64,000 nucleotides of DNA from Saccharomyces paradoxus. Lineage: Eukaryota; Ascomycota; Saccharomycetes; Saccharomycetales; Saccharomycetaceae. Below the pieces are notes generated by a model that made no database searches, was not told where the DNA came from, and saw only the letters and a list, made by a program, of their open reading frames with translations. The translations under genes and the position numbers were made by a program. Of the stretch, positions 21,043 through 30,600 are shown one piece after another. The DNA lies in assembly GCF_002079055.1 (NCBI RefSeq), contig NC_047487.1, positions 124,001 through 188,000 of the forward strand. Direction: 5' to 3'. How positions within the stretch are numbered: the first letter of the stretch is position 1; each line of letters begins with the position of its first letter.

Positions 21043-22323
21043 ATGAACATCCTTTTACAGGATCCATTCGCTGTTCTTAAGGAACATCCTGAGAAACTCA
21101 CACATACAATTGAGAACCCTTTACGCACCGAATGTCTTCAATTCAGCCCTTGCGGTGACTACCTGGCTCTTGGGTGTGCCAATGGAGCACTTGTCATTTA
21201 CGATATGGATACATTCCGACCCATTTGTGTCCCAGGAAACATGTTGGGAGCACATGTCCGACCCATTACATCTATCGCATGGTCTCCGGATGGAAGATTT
21301 TTGCTCACAAGCTCTAGAGATTGGTCAATAAAACTTTGGGATCTTTCAATGCCAAGTAAGCCTTTTAAAGAAATACGATTCGATTCTCCAATTTGGGGCT
21401 GCCAATGGCTGGACGCTAAGAAGCGGCTTTGTGTAGCTACGATATTTGAGGAAAGTGACGCCTATGTCATTGACTTCAGCAATGATCCGGTCGCAAGTCT
21501 TCTCAGTAAACCTGATGAGAAACCATTGAGTCCGACGCCTGATCATGGATATGTCCTTGTTTGTACAGTGCATACCAAATACCCAAATATCATTATCGTT
21601 GGAACTTCAAAAGGTTGGCTTGACTTCTATAAGTTCCATTCTTTATCTCAAACAGAATGCATTCACTCTCTTAAAATCACGAGTTCTAATATCAAACATT
21701 TAATTGTTTCGCAGAATGGTGAGAGGTTGGCTATTAACTGCTCTGATAGAACAATAAGACAATACGAGATAAATGTTGATGATGAAAACTCTACTGTTGA
21801 GTTGGCCTTAGAGCATAAGTATCAGGATGTGATTAACAAGCTGCAGTGGAACTGTATCCTTTTTAGTAATAATACTGCCGAATACTTAGTCGCTTCTACA
21901 CATGGTTCTTCTGCACATGAACTATACATCTGGGAAACGACAAGTGGAACGTTAGTGAGAGTTCTAGAAGGTGCAGAAGAGGAGTTGATAGATATTAATT
22001 GGGACTTCTATAGTATGAGTATCGTGAGTAATGGTTTTGAATCTGGGAACGTATACGTGTGGTCTGTTGTTGTTCCACCAAAATGGAGTGCTTTGGCGCC
22101 GGATTTTGAAGAAGTAGAGGAGAATGTCGACTATCTGGAGAAGGAAGATGAATTTGATGAGGTCGATGAGGCTGAACAGCAACAAGGGCTAGAGCAAGAA
22201 GAAGAAATAGCCATTGATCTTCGGACAAGAGAGCAGTATGATGTTAGGGGTAATAACTTGCTTGTCGAGCGGTTTACAATCCCTACCGATTATACGAGGA
22301 TAATTAAGATGCAGTCGTCGTAG
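21043..22323 (+). CDS. SWD1: Swd1, WD40 subunit of COMPASS (histone H3K4 methylase)
   Basis: The 426-residue protein is a WD40 propeller. Clear repeats include LQFSPCGDYLALGCANGALVIYDM near 33 and SIAWSPDGRFLLTSSRDWSIKLWDL near 75, with later ones near 300-350. Swd1 (RbBP5 in animals) scaffolds the Set1 methylase. The C-terminal tail is acidic and Gln-rich (EAEQQQGLEQEEEIAIDL), which in this family contacts the catalytic module. The ATG at 21043 gives the known length. It converges on RFA1 with about 520 bp between. Confidence 0.97.
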   Translation: MNILLQDPFAVLKEHPEKLTHTIENPLRTECLQFSPCGDYLALGCANGALVIYDMDTFRPICVPGNMLGAHVRPITSIAWSPDGRFLLTSSRDWSIKLWDLSMPSKPFKEIRFDSPIWGCQWLDAKKRLCVATIFEESDAYVIDFSNDPVASLLSKPDEKPLSPTPDHGYVLVCTVHTKYPNIIIVGTSKGWLDFYKFHSLSQTECIHSLKITSSNIKHLIVSQNGERLAINCSDRTIRQYEINVDDENSTVELALEHKYQDVINKLQWNCILFSNNTAEYLVASTHGSSAHELYIWETTSGTLVRVLEGAEEELIDINWDFYSMSIVSNGFESGNVYVWSVVVPPKWSALAPDFEEVEENVDYLEKEDEFDEVDEAEQQQGLEQEEEIAIDLRTREQYDVRGNNLLVERFTIPTDYTRIIKMQSS

Positions 22324-22842
22324 GTTGATCTTAACTTATTTCGTTAAAAGGGACAAGTTTAAACACGGCATATAGCAACGAAGAGGTATATTTATGCTCT
22401 CTACAATTTCTTTAATGCAGAAGTAGAAAATTTTACGTGTTTGGGTACTCCTCCTCATTAGATGAAGAGCAACAATCTCACGTCAATAGGAGTACGTCAT
22501 GGTGTAATTTGGTACTACTGAACGTAACTGGCCCTGAGAGCGAATTTAAAGTGCCTTGTGATTTGAAGTTATACACCTAAACAGTGCTAATTGTTTGGTG
22601 TTAGTATCATACTATTAATTAGACTTTGCTAGCATTTTTATTCATTTGTGCATGAGTCTGAGTTCGCTTAGTGGTCAAGCATACATGGCTGCACGTGTAA
22701 CTTTATATCCAGTCATCAGTGTATGCCCAACCGGCCCGTAAAAACCTAATGCAGTCATATGCATTTAGTGGAGGTGGAATAATTTTTTTTTACATTTCTT
22801 GTATGTTACATAGACTAAATATTGCTTGGTTTATTCAATACA
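22324..22842. other. Convergent spacer between SWD1 and RFA1
   Basis: This 519 bp stretch lies between two convergent stop codons. It holds A/T-rich polyadenylation sequence for both genes. I see no RNA gene, LTR or long repeat. Confidence 0.5.
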
Positions 22843-24708
22843 CTAAGCTAATAAAGCCTTGGATAACTCATCGGCCAGATAATCGGCCTCAGCCTTGTAA
22901 TTCAAACTGTGTAGATTAGCAACAGTATATCTAATTCTGCTTTGATCATTGTATGTATCCTCGCGCGCTCTAATCCTAAAATCATATTCGTTCATTTGGA
23001 TACTTTGAGTAATTTTTGTGAATTCATTGGGATCCTCCTCCTTCAAGGACATTAATGTGTTGGCATCAACGCCCAACAATTGTTTAGCTTGGTCGTCAAA
23101 TAAAGTGAGCCACAGTTGGTTGGTTTCGTCAATAATTGATATTGTCAATATATATCTCCAATTTGGACTTGCATTATTGGTATCGCATTTCTCACATCTC
23201 CAGGTACCATCAGGTTGTTCCAAAACTTTCTTATTACAATTTTCGTTAGAACAGGCAGGGTATGCAAAATTATCAACCTTTAAGAAACTTATAGCAGCTT
23301 TGACACTAAAAAAGTCACCTTTCTCACTTCTTCCTAGATTTTCAGCTTGGGCTCTAGCAATAGTAATACGCTGAGCAATGAATTTTGTTAAATTAGCAGC
23401 CGATTGACCACCCATACCAGGTTCTTGTTTCAAAGTGGTGAAGTTTGCGTTGCGGCCCTTGGAATCATACCAACCCTTTAAGGCGTATGCCTCAGGAATT
23501 TCTGGATTTGGAATCAATGTACTTGAAAATCCCATAGACAAGGACTTGCCACCGAAATCCGTTACACGAACACCTTTAATGGCAGCAACAGAACCTTCAG
23601 GAAGGTTGAAATCAAGGGCTTGTTGATTCCATAGACCAACAGAGATAGAAAACCCAGAGTCGTCAACAATTGTGATATCACGACGATCAAATTTCTTTCC
23701 AGCTCTTGAAGTTAGCTCAAAATGTGGGTTAATAGTTTGGATGATACCGAGGACGTCTACGTTGGAATTCACTTCTTGGTTCTGAATAGCATCTAATTTA
23801 ATAAAGTTGAAATGAGTTTTTGGGACATTACTTTCATCAAAACATTCTTCTATAATAGTGTCCCTGTCCAAATTCAGCTCATAAGGGTGTGTCAGGTTAG
23901 TAAACTGGGGCTTAGCTGGCTGTAGTTTTGCCTTTGACACATAATATACCTTGCCTTCTTGCAAAATTTCGTTAAATTTGGTAGCAAAATCATTGAACGC
24001 GGTGGCTCTGATTTCTCCAGAGGTATCCAAAAAGTTGACATTGAATAGTTTACCATCACCTCTTTGATTATGCCATGTTTTAATTTCCCCCTTATAGGAA
24101 ACTCTTGCCTTGATAGTCCAAACGTTTTGGTATGGGGACAGTTGTTCGATGGCAAAAATTGGTCTAGATTTCTGCGAGTTAGAGTTTTCATTGGCGAATT
24201 TTCTCTCGTTTGCATTCAAATTTGAGTTTGAATGCAGCATATCTGGAACTCCGACATTGCCGGTGTTTGTTTGATTAGTGGCGTTGCCGCTATCAGTTAT
24301 ATCCTCATCTTTTAAGGTTTCATTAGGGTGCTCTGAAAAATAATTATCCAAAAACGTACTAGCTTGGTTGACCATATCAGCACGTGACTGAACCAACTCA
24401 AAATCATCAACCAAGAGAACGTACTTCTTTCTTTCCCTAACAATAGCAGGCTCTGCAATTATCACACGAATGATATCGCCCCTTTGCAGTTCCATTGACT
24501 GGAACTTGGATGCAGCTTGGTTTCTCAACAAAGCCTTCATGTGGTAAATACCATCAGAAATCATGATCAAATTCTTTCTGTTGCTATTGGCCCCATCAGA
24601 TTTCCTGGTGTTGTAAACTTGATAAACGCCACCGGTGGGATTATCGTATCTTTGCTTGTTGGTAAAGATGCTATGGAAGTCGCCCTTCGAAAGTTGAACG
24701 CTGCTCAT
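22843..24708 (-). CDS. RFA1: Rfa1, large subunit of replication protein A
   Basis: The 621-residue protein is full length: N-terminal protein-interaction OB fold (1-120), Ser/Asn-rich linker, then the DNA-binding OB folds A, B and C. The zinc ribbon in the C fold is visible as Cys486-x4-Cys-x13-Cys-x2-Cys (CSNENCNKK...WRCEKCD). It binds single-stranded DNA in replication, repair, recombination and checkpoint signalling, with Rfa2 and Rfa3. Two MluI cell-cycle boxes lie upstream. It is divergent from SEN34. Confidence 0.97.
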   Translation of the reverse strand: MSSVQLSKGDFHSIFTNKQRYDNPTGGVYQVYNTRKSDGANSNRKNLIMISDGIYHMKALLRNQAASKFQSMELQRGDIIRVIIAEPAIVRERKKYVLLVDDFELVQSRADMVNQASTFLDNYFSEHPNETLKDEDITDSGNATNQTNTGNVGVPDMLHSNSNLNANERKFANENSNSQKSRPIFAIEQLSPYQNVWTIKARVSYKGEIKTWHNQRGDGKLFNVNFLDTSGEIRATAFNDFATKFNEILQEGKVYYVSKAKLQPAKPQFTNLTHPYELNLDRDTIIEECFDESNVPKTHFNFIKLDAIQNQEVNSNVDVLGIIQTINPHFELTSRAGKKFDRRDITIVDDSGFSISVGLWNQQALDFNLPEGSVAAIKGVRVTDFGGKSLSMGFSSTLIPNPEIPEAYALKGWYDSKGRNANFTTLKQEPGMGGQSAANLTKFIAQRITIARAQAENLGRSEKGDFFSVKAAISFLKVDNFAYPACSNENCNKKVLEQPDGTWRCEKCDTNNASPNWRYILTISIIDETNQLWLTLFDDQAKQLLGVDANTLMSLKEEDPNEFTKITQSIQMNEYDFRIRAREDTYNDQSRIRYTVANLHSLNYKAEADYLADELSKALLA

Positions 24709-24839
24709 CTCTTTTAAAAATATTCAGGTGTTCTTGCTGCTTTGGCCTTTACTGTAGTATGGAGAGTGAGTGGCTTTTGTTCGACGTGTAGAATTTAAAG
24801 TGATAACATTTGTTCAAATAATCCATTATGTTATTATTC

Positions 24840-24845
24840 ACGCGT
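24840..24845. promoter_or_regulatory. MCB element (ACGCGT) upstream of RFA1
   Basis: ACGCGT is the MBF (Mbp1-Swi6) core. It lies about 130 bp upstream of the RFA1 ATG. A second copy occurs 34 bp away. Replication genes are typically induced at G1/S through such pairs. Confidence 0.75.
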
Positions 24846-24873
24846 CTTTCTTTAGTCGCTTCGCCCAATTTTT

Positions 24874-24879
24874 ACGCGT
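24874..24879. promoter_or_regulatory. Second MCB element (ACGCGT) upstream of RFA1
   Basis: This is another exact ACGCGT, about 165 bp upstream of the RFA1 start and in the region shared with SEN34. The pair is the likely basis of G1/S expression of RFA1. Confidence 0.75.
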
Positions 24880-25065
24880 GACATTTTTCCAACCAGTGAT
24901 ATTCCATTGAGCAATGAAGAAGAGTAGGAGAATGAGAAGGTGCAGCGATAAGAAACCCATCTAAGCTAGCATAGATATTGATTGTCGTATATGACTGAAG
25001 AAGAAGGTAGACGCATAGTCATTACTATATATGCAAAAAGGACGGCGAAGGGTGAGGAGGTTTTG

Positions 25066-25887
25066 ATGCCGCCGCTAGTATTCGACATACATCACATCAA
25101 ACTTTTGAGAAAATGGGGTATTTGCGGTGTGTTATCTGGAACTTTGCCCACTGCAGCACAGCAAAACGTGTTTTTGTCTGTACCTCTGAGGCTTATGCTA
25201 GAAGATGTTCTGTGGCTGCACTTAAATAATCTTGCCGACGTGAAATTAATAAAACAAGAGGGAGATGAGATTATGGAGGGAATAACGCCAGAGCGAGGCG
25301 CCAAACTATCTAAAATTGTCAAGGATCGTTTGAATAAGTCATTTGAATATCAGAGAAAGTTCAAAAAGGATGAACACATAGCAAAATTAAGGAAAATTGG
25401 TAAAATCAACGATAAAACCACAGCTGAAGAACTGCAACGGCTTGATAAATCTAACAATAATGACCAGCTAATTGAGTCTTCTCTGTTCATTGACATTGCA
25501 GATACTTCCATGATTTTAAAGGACATTGGTTCAGATAGCTTATCCCGCAATAATATCCGTGATTTGTTATTTAAGCAATATAGACAGGCAGGAAAGATGC
25601 AGACGTATTTCTTATACAAGGCGTTGAGAGATCAAGGGTACGTTTTGTCCCCGGGCGGACGTTTTGGTGGGAAGTTTATAGCATATCCTGGTGATCCATT
25701 ACGTTTCCATTCACATCTGACCATACAAGATGCGATCGATTACCATGATGAGCCGATTGACCTGATATCCATGATAAGTGGTGCAAGACTAGGGACCACT
25801 GTGAAAAAACTTTGGGTCATAGGCGGTGTTGTGGAAGAGACCAAGGAAGTTCATTTTTTCTCAATAGAATGGGCTGGATTTGGTTAA
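25066..25887 (+). CDS. SEN34: Sen34, catalytic subunit of tRNA splicing endonuclease
   Basis: The start at 25066 (MPPLVFDIHHIKLL) gives 273 residues, close to the 275 of S288C. Sen34 cuts the 3' splice site of pre-tRNAs such as the intron-bearing tRNA-Pro and tRNA-Leu of this window. The C-terminal nuclease fold contains the conserved Tyr (DQGYVLSPGGRFGGKF), His (RFHSHLTI) and Lys (GTTVKKLWVIGG). The middle (residues 75-165) is charged and variable. The frame is open upstream to an in-frame ATG at 24991 that would add 25 residues; I prefer the family start. Divergent from RFA1. Confidence 0.94.
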   Translation: MPPLVFDIHHIKLLRKWGICGVLSGTLPTAAQQNVFLSVPLRLMLEDVLWLHLNNLADVKLIKQEGDEIMEGITPERGAKLSKIVKDRLNKSFEYQRKFKKDEHIAKLRKIGKINDKTTAEELQRLDKSNNNDQLIESSLFIDIADTSMILKDIGSDSLSRNNIRDLLFKQYRQAGKMQTYFLYKALRDQGYVLSPGGRFGGKFIAYPGDPLRFHSHLTIQDAIDYHDEPIDLISMISGARLGTTVKKLWVIGGVVEETKEVHFFSIEWAGFG

Positions 25888-26046
25888 CCTGGGAGCCAGT
25901 CATGTATATTTATTTCCTCGGAACTTAAGTAATTACAATACCTTTCAAAAACCACGCATATGTAAAACAATTCTAAATTCGCACCTATATTTTGATGCAT
26001 TCAGAGGGAAAATGGGTGGTTTATCACTAGACCCCAAGTCATGCTT

Positions 26047-26057
26047 ATTTATATTTG
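26047..26057 (+). other. Possible replication origin core (10/11 ACS), ARS109 position
   Basis: ATTTATATTTG matches the ARS consensus WTTTAYRTTTW at 10 of 11 bases. It lies about 160 bp past SEN34, where I recall ARS109 in S288C. The region is A/T-rich and gene-free. The match alone is weak evidence. Confidence 0.35.
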
Positions 26058-26130
26058 GTTCCCGAAAAAGAGTTCCTTCTATGTTTACTAAAAGCAAAAA
26101 AAATGCTATTTCTAAGCTACCTGACATCCT

Positions 26131-26394
26131 ACATATAAAAAGAAAGAAGATAAGGTAATAACATTATGTAGAACTATCGATTCCCTTTTGTGGATTCCTA
26201 TATCCTATTACATTATCAATCCTTGCATTTCAGCTTCCATTAGACTGGACGACTGTTTCTCAATCTTTATGTCATCCTCTTACACCGCATGTGATAATAT
26301 GCTACTAAATAGATGATATTAGAATTTCATTCCAACAATAGCCTTTAGTAACAATGGAATCCCAACAATTATCTGATTATTCACCAAATTCTCA
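26131..26394 (+). repeat. Compound delta LTR remnant (Ty1/Ty2 family)
   Basis: Three adjoining delta pieces are readable: forward (26131 to about 26205), reversed (about 26204-26337, reaching the LTR terminus TTCCAACA), then forward again to the usual 3' end (26338-26394). It lies about 60 bp before tRNA-Ala, the usual Ty1 target zone. No internal Ty sequence is present. It looks like an old, rearranged set of solo LTR pieces, one nested in another. Confidence 0.85.
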
Positions 26395-26456
26395 ATAATA
26401 AATCTTCTCCTCTAAGCACTTATTATACCTCAACGAATTTCGTATTCTAATAATCT

Positions 26457-26529
26457 GGGCACATGGCGCAGTTGGTAGCGCGCTTCCCTTGCAAGGAAGA
26501 GGTCATCGGTTCGATTCCGGTTGCGTCCA
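26457..26529 (+). tRNA. tA(UGC): tRNA-Ala (UGC)
   Basis: The 73 bp gene begins GGGCACATGGCGCAG and ends GCGTCCA, with an A box (TGGCGCAGTTGG), a B box (GGTTCGATTCC) and anticodon TGC in CTTGCAAG; there is no intron. Delta pieces lie just upstream. Its place between SEN34 and BUD14 matches yeast chromosome I. Confidence 0.96.
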
Positions 26530-26936
26530 AATTTTTGCTCCTATAATCGAACTTGTGAAGAGCCAACTATTAGCAGTAATATCGGTGCCTCCGGATTGTT
26601 ATCAACGTATTCTTCCCTGCGGTTATGTGACAAAGAAGTACTCATTTAGTATCAACTTTTTTTCCCCGCTTATATCTCCATTACTCGTTGAAGGATGCTG
26701 AGTAATGACAGAATTTTATTCGTTTTCTTCAGTATAATAATATGAACGAAGGTAAAAAATAAAAGAAAAAAGATAAACTTTATAGATACAATATATATTT
26801 GTTTGCTTTAGCTATTCTGTATGCAGGACTATTGTTATCTTATTTTCTTCCGGAATGTTTCTAAAAGAAATAAATATTCATGAATATGATGCAAATTCGT
26901 TAGATGAGAAAAGACTAGGCCATTGTAAGGATAATA
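26530..26936. other. Spacer between tRNA-Ala and BUD14
   Basis: About 400 bp, A/T-rich, containing the BUD14 3' end. I see no additional LTR or RNA gene in it. Confidence 0.5.
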
Positions 26937-29075
26937 TCATTTGCGAATAATTTCGTCCAATTGTTTCATTAACACATCCATCCTGTCAAAAACTGGAGCA
27001 TAGAGATGTTGAACCAAAGAATGAGGCTTTGAAGCCGGATCGGACATATTGGTATTAGACAATGCCCTTGATCCAGAAAGTGAACTATTTATGCTTGCTG
27101 ATGATATCGCTCTTTGTTCGTCCATGTAAAAATCTTCTTCTGATGATGAATGTAACGATAGGCTTGACTGCTTTTCTTCTTCATGCGTACTATGACGTTT
27201 TTCTAGCTCCCCTTCAGGTTGTTCTACGTCAGTTTGATTCTCCATCCCTTCAGTAGGTTCCAGGCTGGGCTGACTTTGCTTCTGTGTGCTTTCCATATTT
27301 GTTGACTCTTCAATTTTCGATTTTGCATGAATATATTGTGAAATGTCCTTTATTGCTCTAGATGATGGAATACTGCTGCTTTCTTCAACTATTGGCGTGG
27401 ATGGCGATTCGTTTGTCCATTCGGATGACGAAGGTGAAAACTCACCAATTGTTGAAAGGGAGTTTTGAGAGTCTGATTTCGCGATGCCATTCGCAAATGG
27501 CATACGAGGAGCTTCAAATACTTTTCTCAGATCGGCATCGTAATCACTATCAACCGGCTCGGACTTCTCTTTCCCCACATCCCGATTCGCATTGTGACCA
27601 TCCTCGCCGCCATTACTGGATGATGGCTTGAGCGCACTCTCGTTTTTAATGTCTGGCCTCCGAATTTTTTTCACATTTAGTGGTGTATTCAAAGATGTAC
27701 TAAAAGAGACGTCACTCACTACATCGCTCATGTCGTCATCCTGAAATTTTCCAAAATTCAACTTTGCTTCACTGTATTCGTCCCGGTGCCTTACTTTTGT
27801 TTCATTGTCGTTATCAACATCATTGTCGTACGATTTTCCGTCATCATCACCGCCATCATTATTACTATCCAACGAGGTATCTTCAACCGCATCATCTATA
27901 AACCTGTCTGCATAACCGACAACGTCATTAAAACTAACAGATTTGTTCCCCTTACCATATCCATTCAATGCAGGTGTCGGAATTATACTCCCTGCATCAC
28001 TCTCATTCTTGCTATCAGAGTTGATGGAATCGTCTTTGGAATCAGAGGAAGCAACCGATTGAGAAGACATGTTCTCATTTTTCCAACAATTCAATCGAGC
28101 TAATCTTTCTGGGAAGGTTTCTAGGATTTCTGCGGGCGCAAACCCAATTTTACCATCCGTGATCCTCTTCACCAGCCACCAGTAGGCATCCTGATCATTC
28201 AAAAGTATACAGGGTTCATCCTGCCCTAATTGACAATGTGAAGAATCATGTCCATTGAACGCATATAGAGCATATAGTTTATCAGGGTCCAGTTCTCTTG
28301 GCGGTGATAAGGGTTGATAATCGTCATTTTCCTCTTCCAAATCGTCCTTCTCTCCTTCAAACTCCGCATCTTCAAATTTTCTATCAAAATCGTTATCATC
28401 AGAGTAGTTTTCTTCTTCATCGTCGTCCTCGGAGATGGCGTATTTCAAGCCGTCACTAAAATCGTCAACGTCAGAAAGCTCTCGGTTCATTGTATTGCTC
28501 ACTGTAAAATGCACCTCATCCTTATCGGCACTATCCACAGAATCAGTCTCGATCTCTTGTAGCCTTCTTTCCAAATTGTCCTCGAATTCTGAATCTGAAT
28601 AATCATACGAGTCGGGCAATTCCGAAGAGTTTTCTTTTGAATGTCGTTGATCTCTTCTGCTGTCGCTATGCGTATGTTTCTCCACATTCTCCTCCTCAAC
28701 ATCTTTGTCATCATCTGTATTTCGCAGGGCACTATGGCTCTTTTCTGCCGGATTACTCAATACATTAAGTTTCGAGTTGAAGGGCGAACTCTTATTCGAA
28801 GTGGGAGTCACCACAACACTTCCACCCATACTCTCAGAATCCTCGTTTCCTGAAGTAAGCTTACTTCCACCCGTGGGCCTATTATTAATGATGTCTGAAT
28901 AATCCTCTATTAGGGTCGGATCATTCAGTAGCGCGTGCGATTGAAAGGAGTCCATGCCTGATGTCGACGTGATTAACGAAGGCGCATAACCATTATCACA
29001 TCTAGCAGCTATAGAACTAACCTCTTTGACACCACTTCCGAAAGCCCCATCAACATACTCTTCCTTATTACTCAT
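26937..29075 (-). CDS. BUD14: Bud14, SH3 polarity protein and Glc7 phosphatase regulator
   Basis: The 712-residue protein is acidic and Ser/Asp-rich. One SH3 domain lies at about residues 262-325 (KLYALYAFNGHDSSHCQLGQDE...YWWLVKRITDGKIGFAPAEIL). A phosphatase-docking motif of the RVxF type follows near 376-380 (KSVSF), which fits its known binding to the PP1 enzyme Glc7. Bud14 helps bud-site choice, restrains the formin Bnr1 and affects dynein at the cortex. The remainder is low complexity. It is about five residues longer than S288C as remembered, probably from changes in low-complexity tracts. Divergent from ADE1. Confidence 0.95.
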   Translation of the reverse strand: MSNKEEYVDGAFGSGVKEVSSIAARCDNGYAPSLITSTSGMDSFQSHALLNDPTLIEDYSDIINNRPTGGSKLTSGNEDSESMGGSVVVTPTSNKSSPFNSKLNVLSNPAEKSHSALRNTDDDKDVEEENVEKHTHSDSRRDQRHSKENSSELPDSYDYSDSEFEDNLERRLQEIETDSVDSADKDEVHFTVSNTMNRELSDVDDFSDGLKYAISEDDDEEENYSDDNDFDRKFEDAEFEGEKDDLEEENDDYQPLSPPRELDPDKLYALYAFNGHDSSHCQLGQDEPCILLNDQDAYWWLVKRITDGKIGFAPAEILETFPERLARLNCWKNENMSSQSVASSDSKDDSINSDSKNESDAGSIIPTPALNGYGKGNKSVSFNDVVGYADRFIDDAVEDTSLDSNNDGGDDDGKSYDNDVDNDNETKVRHRDEYSEAKLNFGKFQDDDMSDVVSDVSFSTSLNTPLNVKKIRRPDIKNESALKPSSSNGGEDGHNANRDVGKEKSEPVDSDYDADLRKVFEAPRMPFANGIAKSDSQNSLSTIGEFSPSSSEWTNESPSTPIVEESSSIPSSRAIKDISQYIHAKSKIEESTNMESTQKQSQPSLEPTEGMENQTDVEQPEGELEKRHSTHEEEKQSSLSLHSSSEEDFYMDEQRAISSASINSSLSGSRALSNTNMSDPASKPHSLVQHLYAPVFDRMDVLMKQLDEIIRK

Positions 29076-29350
29076 CCTCTTACCACGCAGAGAATGTTGT
29101 CCAAACTATGTGTATTTCACCTCTTCCTCGACTTGAACACGTCCAACTCCTTAAATATTGCCACAAGCAGGAAAGAATAGATCCAGTTCTACACGACAGT
29201 AAAGCAGAAAACACAAACAGTGTACCGCTGTAGAAGCTTCTTTGTTTACTGCACTTGATCCATGTAGCCATACTCGAAATTTCAACTCATCTGAAACTTT
29301 TCCTGAAGGTGGAAAAAGAATGCCCGAAGGGTCACCCGAAGCTCATTCAC

Positions 29351-29365
29351 GAGTCAGTCTGACTC
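29351..29365. promoter_or_regulatory. Paired TGACTC sites upstream of ADE1
   Basis: GAGTCA at 29351-29356 and TGACTC at 29360-29365 form an inverted pair about 220 bp upstream of ADE1. TGACTC is the core bound by Bas1 (with Pho2) and by Gcn4, the known activators of adenine biosynthesis genes. Because the site is palindromic it could also act on BUD14, but ADE1 is the expected target. Confidence 0.75.
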
Positions 29366-29411
29366 TTGCGAGAGATGAGGATGTAATAATACTAATCTCG
29401 AAGATGCCATC

Positions 29412-29416
<5 letters not shown>

Positions 29417-29450
<34 letters not shown>
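29417..29450. repeat. (AT)17 microsatellite in the ADE1 promoter
   Basis: An uninterrupted run of 17 AT units lies between the Bas1-type sites and the ADE1 start. It can act as a TATA-rich, nucleosome-poor tract and is prone to length change. Confidence 0.95.
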
Positions 29451-29455
<5 letters not shown>

Positions 29456-29579
29456 TTCTCACCTGGATTCTTTGGGGGTAAAACGGTTGAGTGTTGTGCT
29501 TTTGTAGTTGGTACTGTTAAGAATCAATTGAATCATAAGCATTACTTATAAAGAATACACATACGAAAAAGTAATAACA

Positions 29580-30500
29580 ATGTCAATTACAAAGACTGAA
29601 CTGGACGGTATATTGCCATTGGTGGCCAGAGGTAAAGTTAGAGACATATATGAGGTAGACGCTGGTACGTTGCTGTTTGTCGCTACGGATCGTATCTCTG
29701 CATATGACGTTATTATGGAAAACAGCATTCCTGAAAAGGGGATCTTGTTGACCAAACTGTCAGAGTTCTGGTTCAAGTTCCTGTCCAACGATGTTCGTAA
29801 CCATTTGGTCGACATCGCCCCAGGTAAGACTATTTTCGATTATCTGCCCTCAAAATTGAGCGAACCAAAGTACAAAACGCAACTAGAAGACCGTTCTCTA
29901 TTGGTTCACAAACACAAACTCATCCCATTGGAAGTAATTGTCAGAGGCTACATCACCGGATCTGCCTGGAAAGAATACGTAAAAACAGGTACCGTGCACG
30001 GTTTGAAGCAACCTCAAGGACTCAAAGAATCTCAAGAGTTTCCAGAACCAATTTTCACCCCATCAACCAAGGCTGAACAAGGTGAACATGACGAAAACAT
30101 CTCACCTGCTCAGGCCGCTGAATTGGTGGGTGAAGATTTGTCACGTAGAGTGGCAGAATTGGCTATAAAACTATACTCCAAGTGCAAAGATTATGCTAAG
30201 GAGAAGGGCATCATCATCGCAGACACTAAATTCGAATTTGGTATTGATGAAAAGACTAACGAAATTATTCTGGTGGACGAAGTGCTAACTCCAGACTCCT
30301 CTAGATTTTGGAACGGTGCCTCTTATAAGGTAGGAGAATCCCAAGATTCCTACGATAAGCAATTCTTAAGAGACTGGCTTACTGCCAATAAGTTGAATGG
30401 TGTCAACGGTGTCGAAATGCCCCAAGACATTGTCGACAGGACAAGGGCCAAATATATAGAGGCCTATGAAGCTTTGACAGGGTACAAATGGTCTCACTAA
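29580..30500 (+). CDS. ADE1: Ade1, SAICAR synthetase (purine synthesis)
   Basis: The 306-residue enzyme starts MSITKTELDGILPLVARGKVRDIYE. It joins aspartate to CAIR using ATP, the seventh step of purine synthesis; loss gives red, adenine-requiring cells. Family motifs are present: the N-terminal ATP-site segment with GKVRDIYE, the LIPLEVIVRGYITGSAWKEY block near 117-137, and ILVDEVLTPDSSRFWNGASY near 217-240. The length is that of the yeast enzyme. Bas1/Gcn4-type sites lie upstream. Confidence 0.98.
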   Translation: MSITKTELDGILPLVARGKVRDIYEVDAGTLLFVATDRISAYDVIMENSIPEKGILLTKLSEFWFKFLSNDVRNHLVDIAPGKTIFDYLPSKLSEPKYKTQLEDRSLLVHKHKLIPLEVIVRGYITGSAWKEYVKTGTVHGLKQPQGLKESQEFPEPIFTPSTKAEQGEHDENISPAQAAELVGEDLSRRVAELAIKLYSKCKDYAKEKGIIIADTKFEFGIDEKTNEIILVDEVLTPDSSRFWNGASYKVGESQDSYDKQFLRDWLTANKLNGVNGVEMPQDIVDRTRAKYIEAYEALTGYKWSH

Positions 30501-30600
30501 AGTGTTTTTACATATGCTACAAGTCGCCAGTGTACTTCGCACTAAATATGAATCATACATACCCATATGTATTAATGTATAAATGTTCTCAAAGCAAGTC

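Noticed and set aside
25880-26158. 92-residue plus-strand frame after SEN34
   Set aside because: It overlaps the SEN34 end, has no family match I know, and runs into delta LTR sequence.
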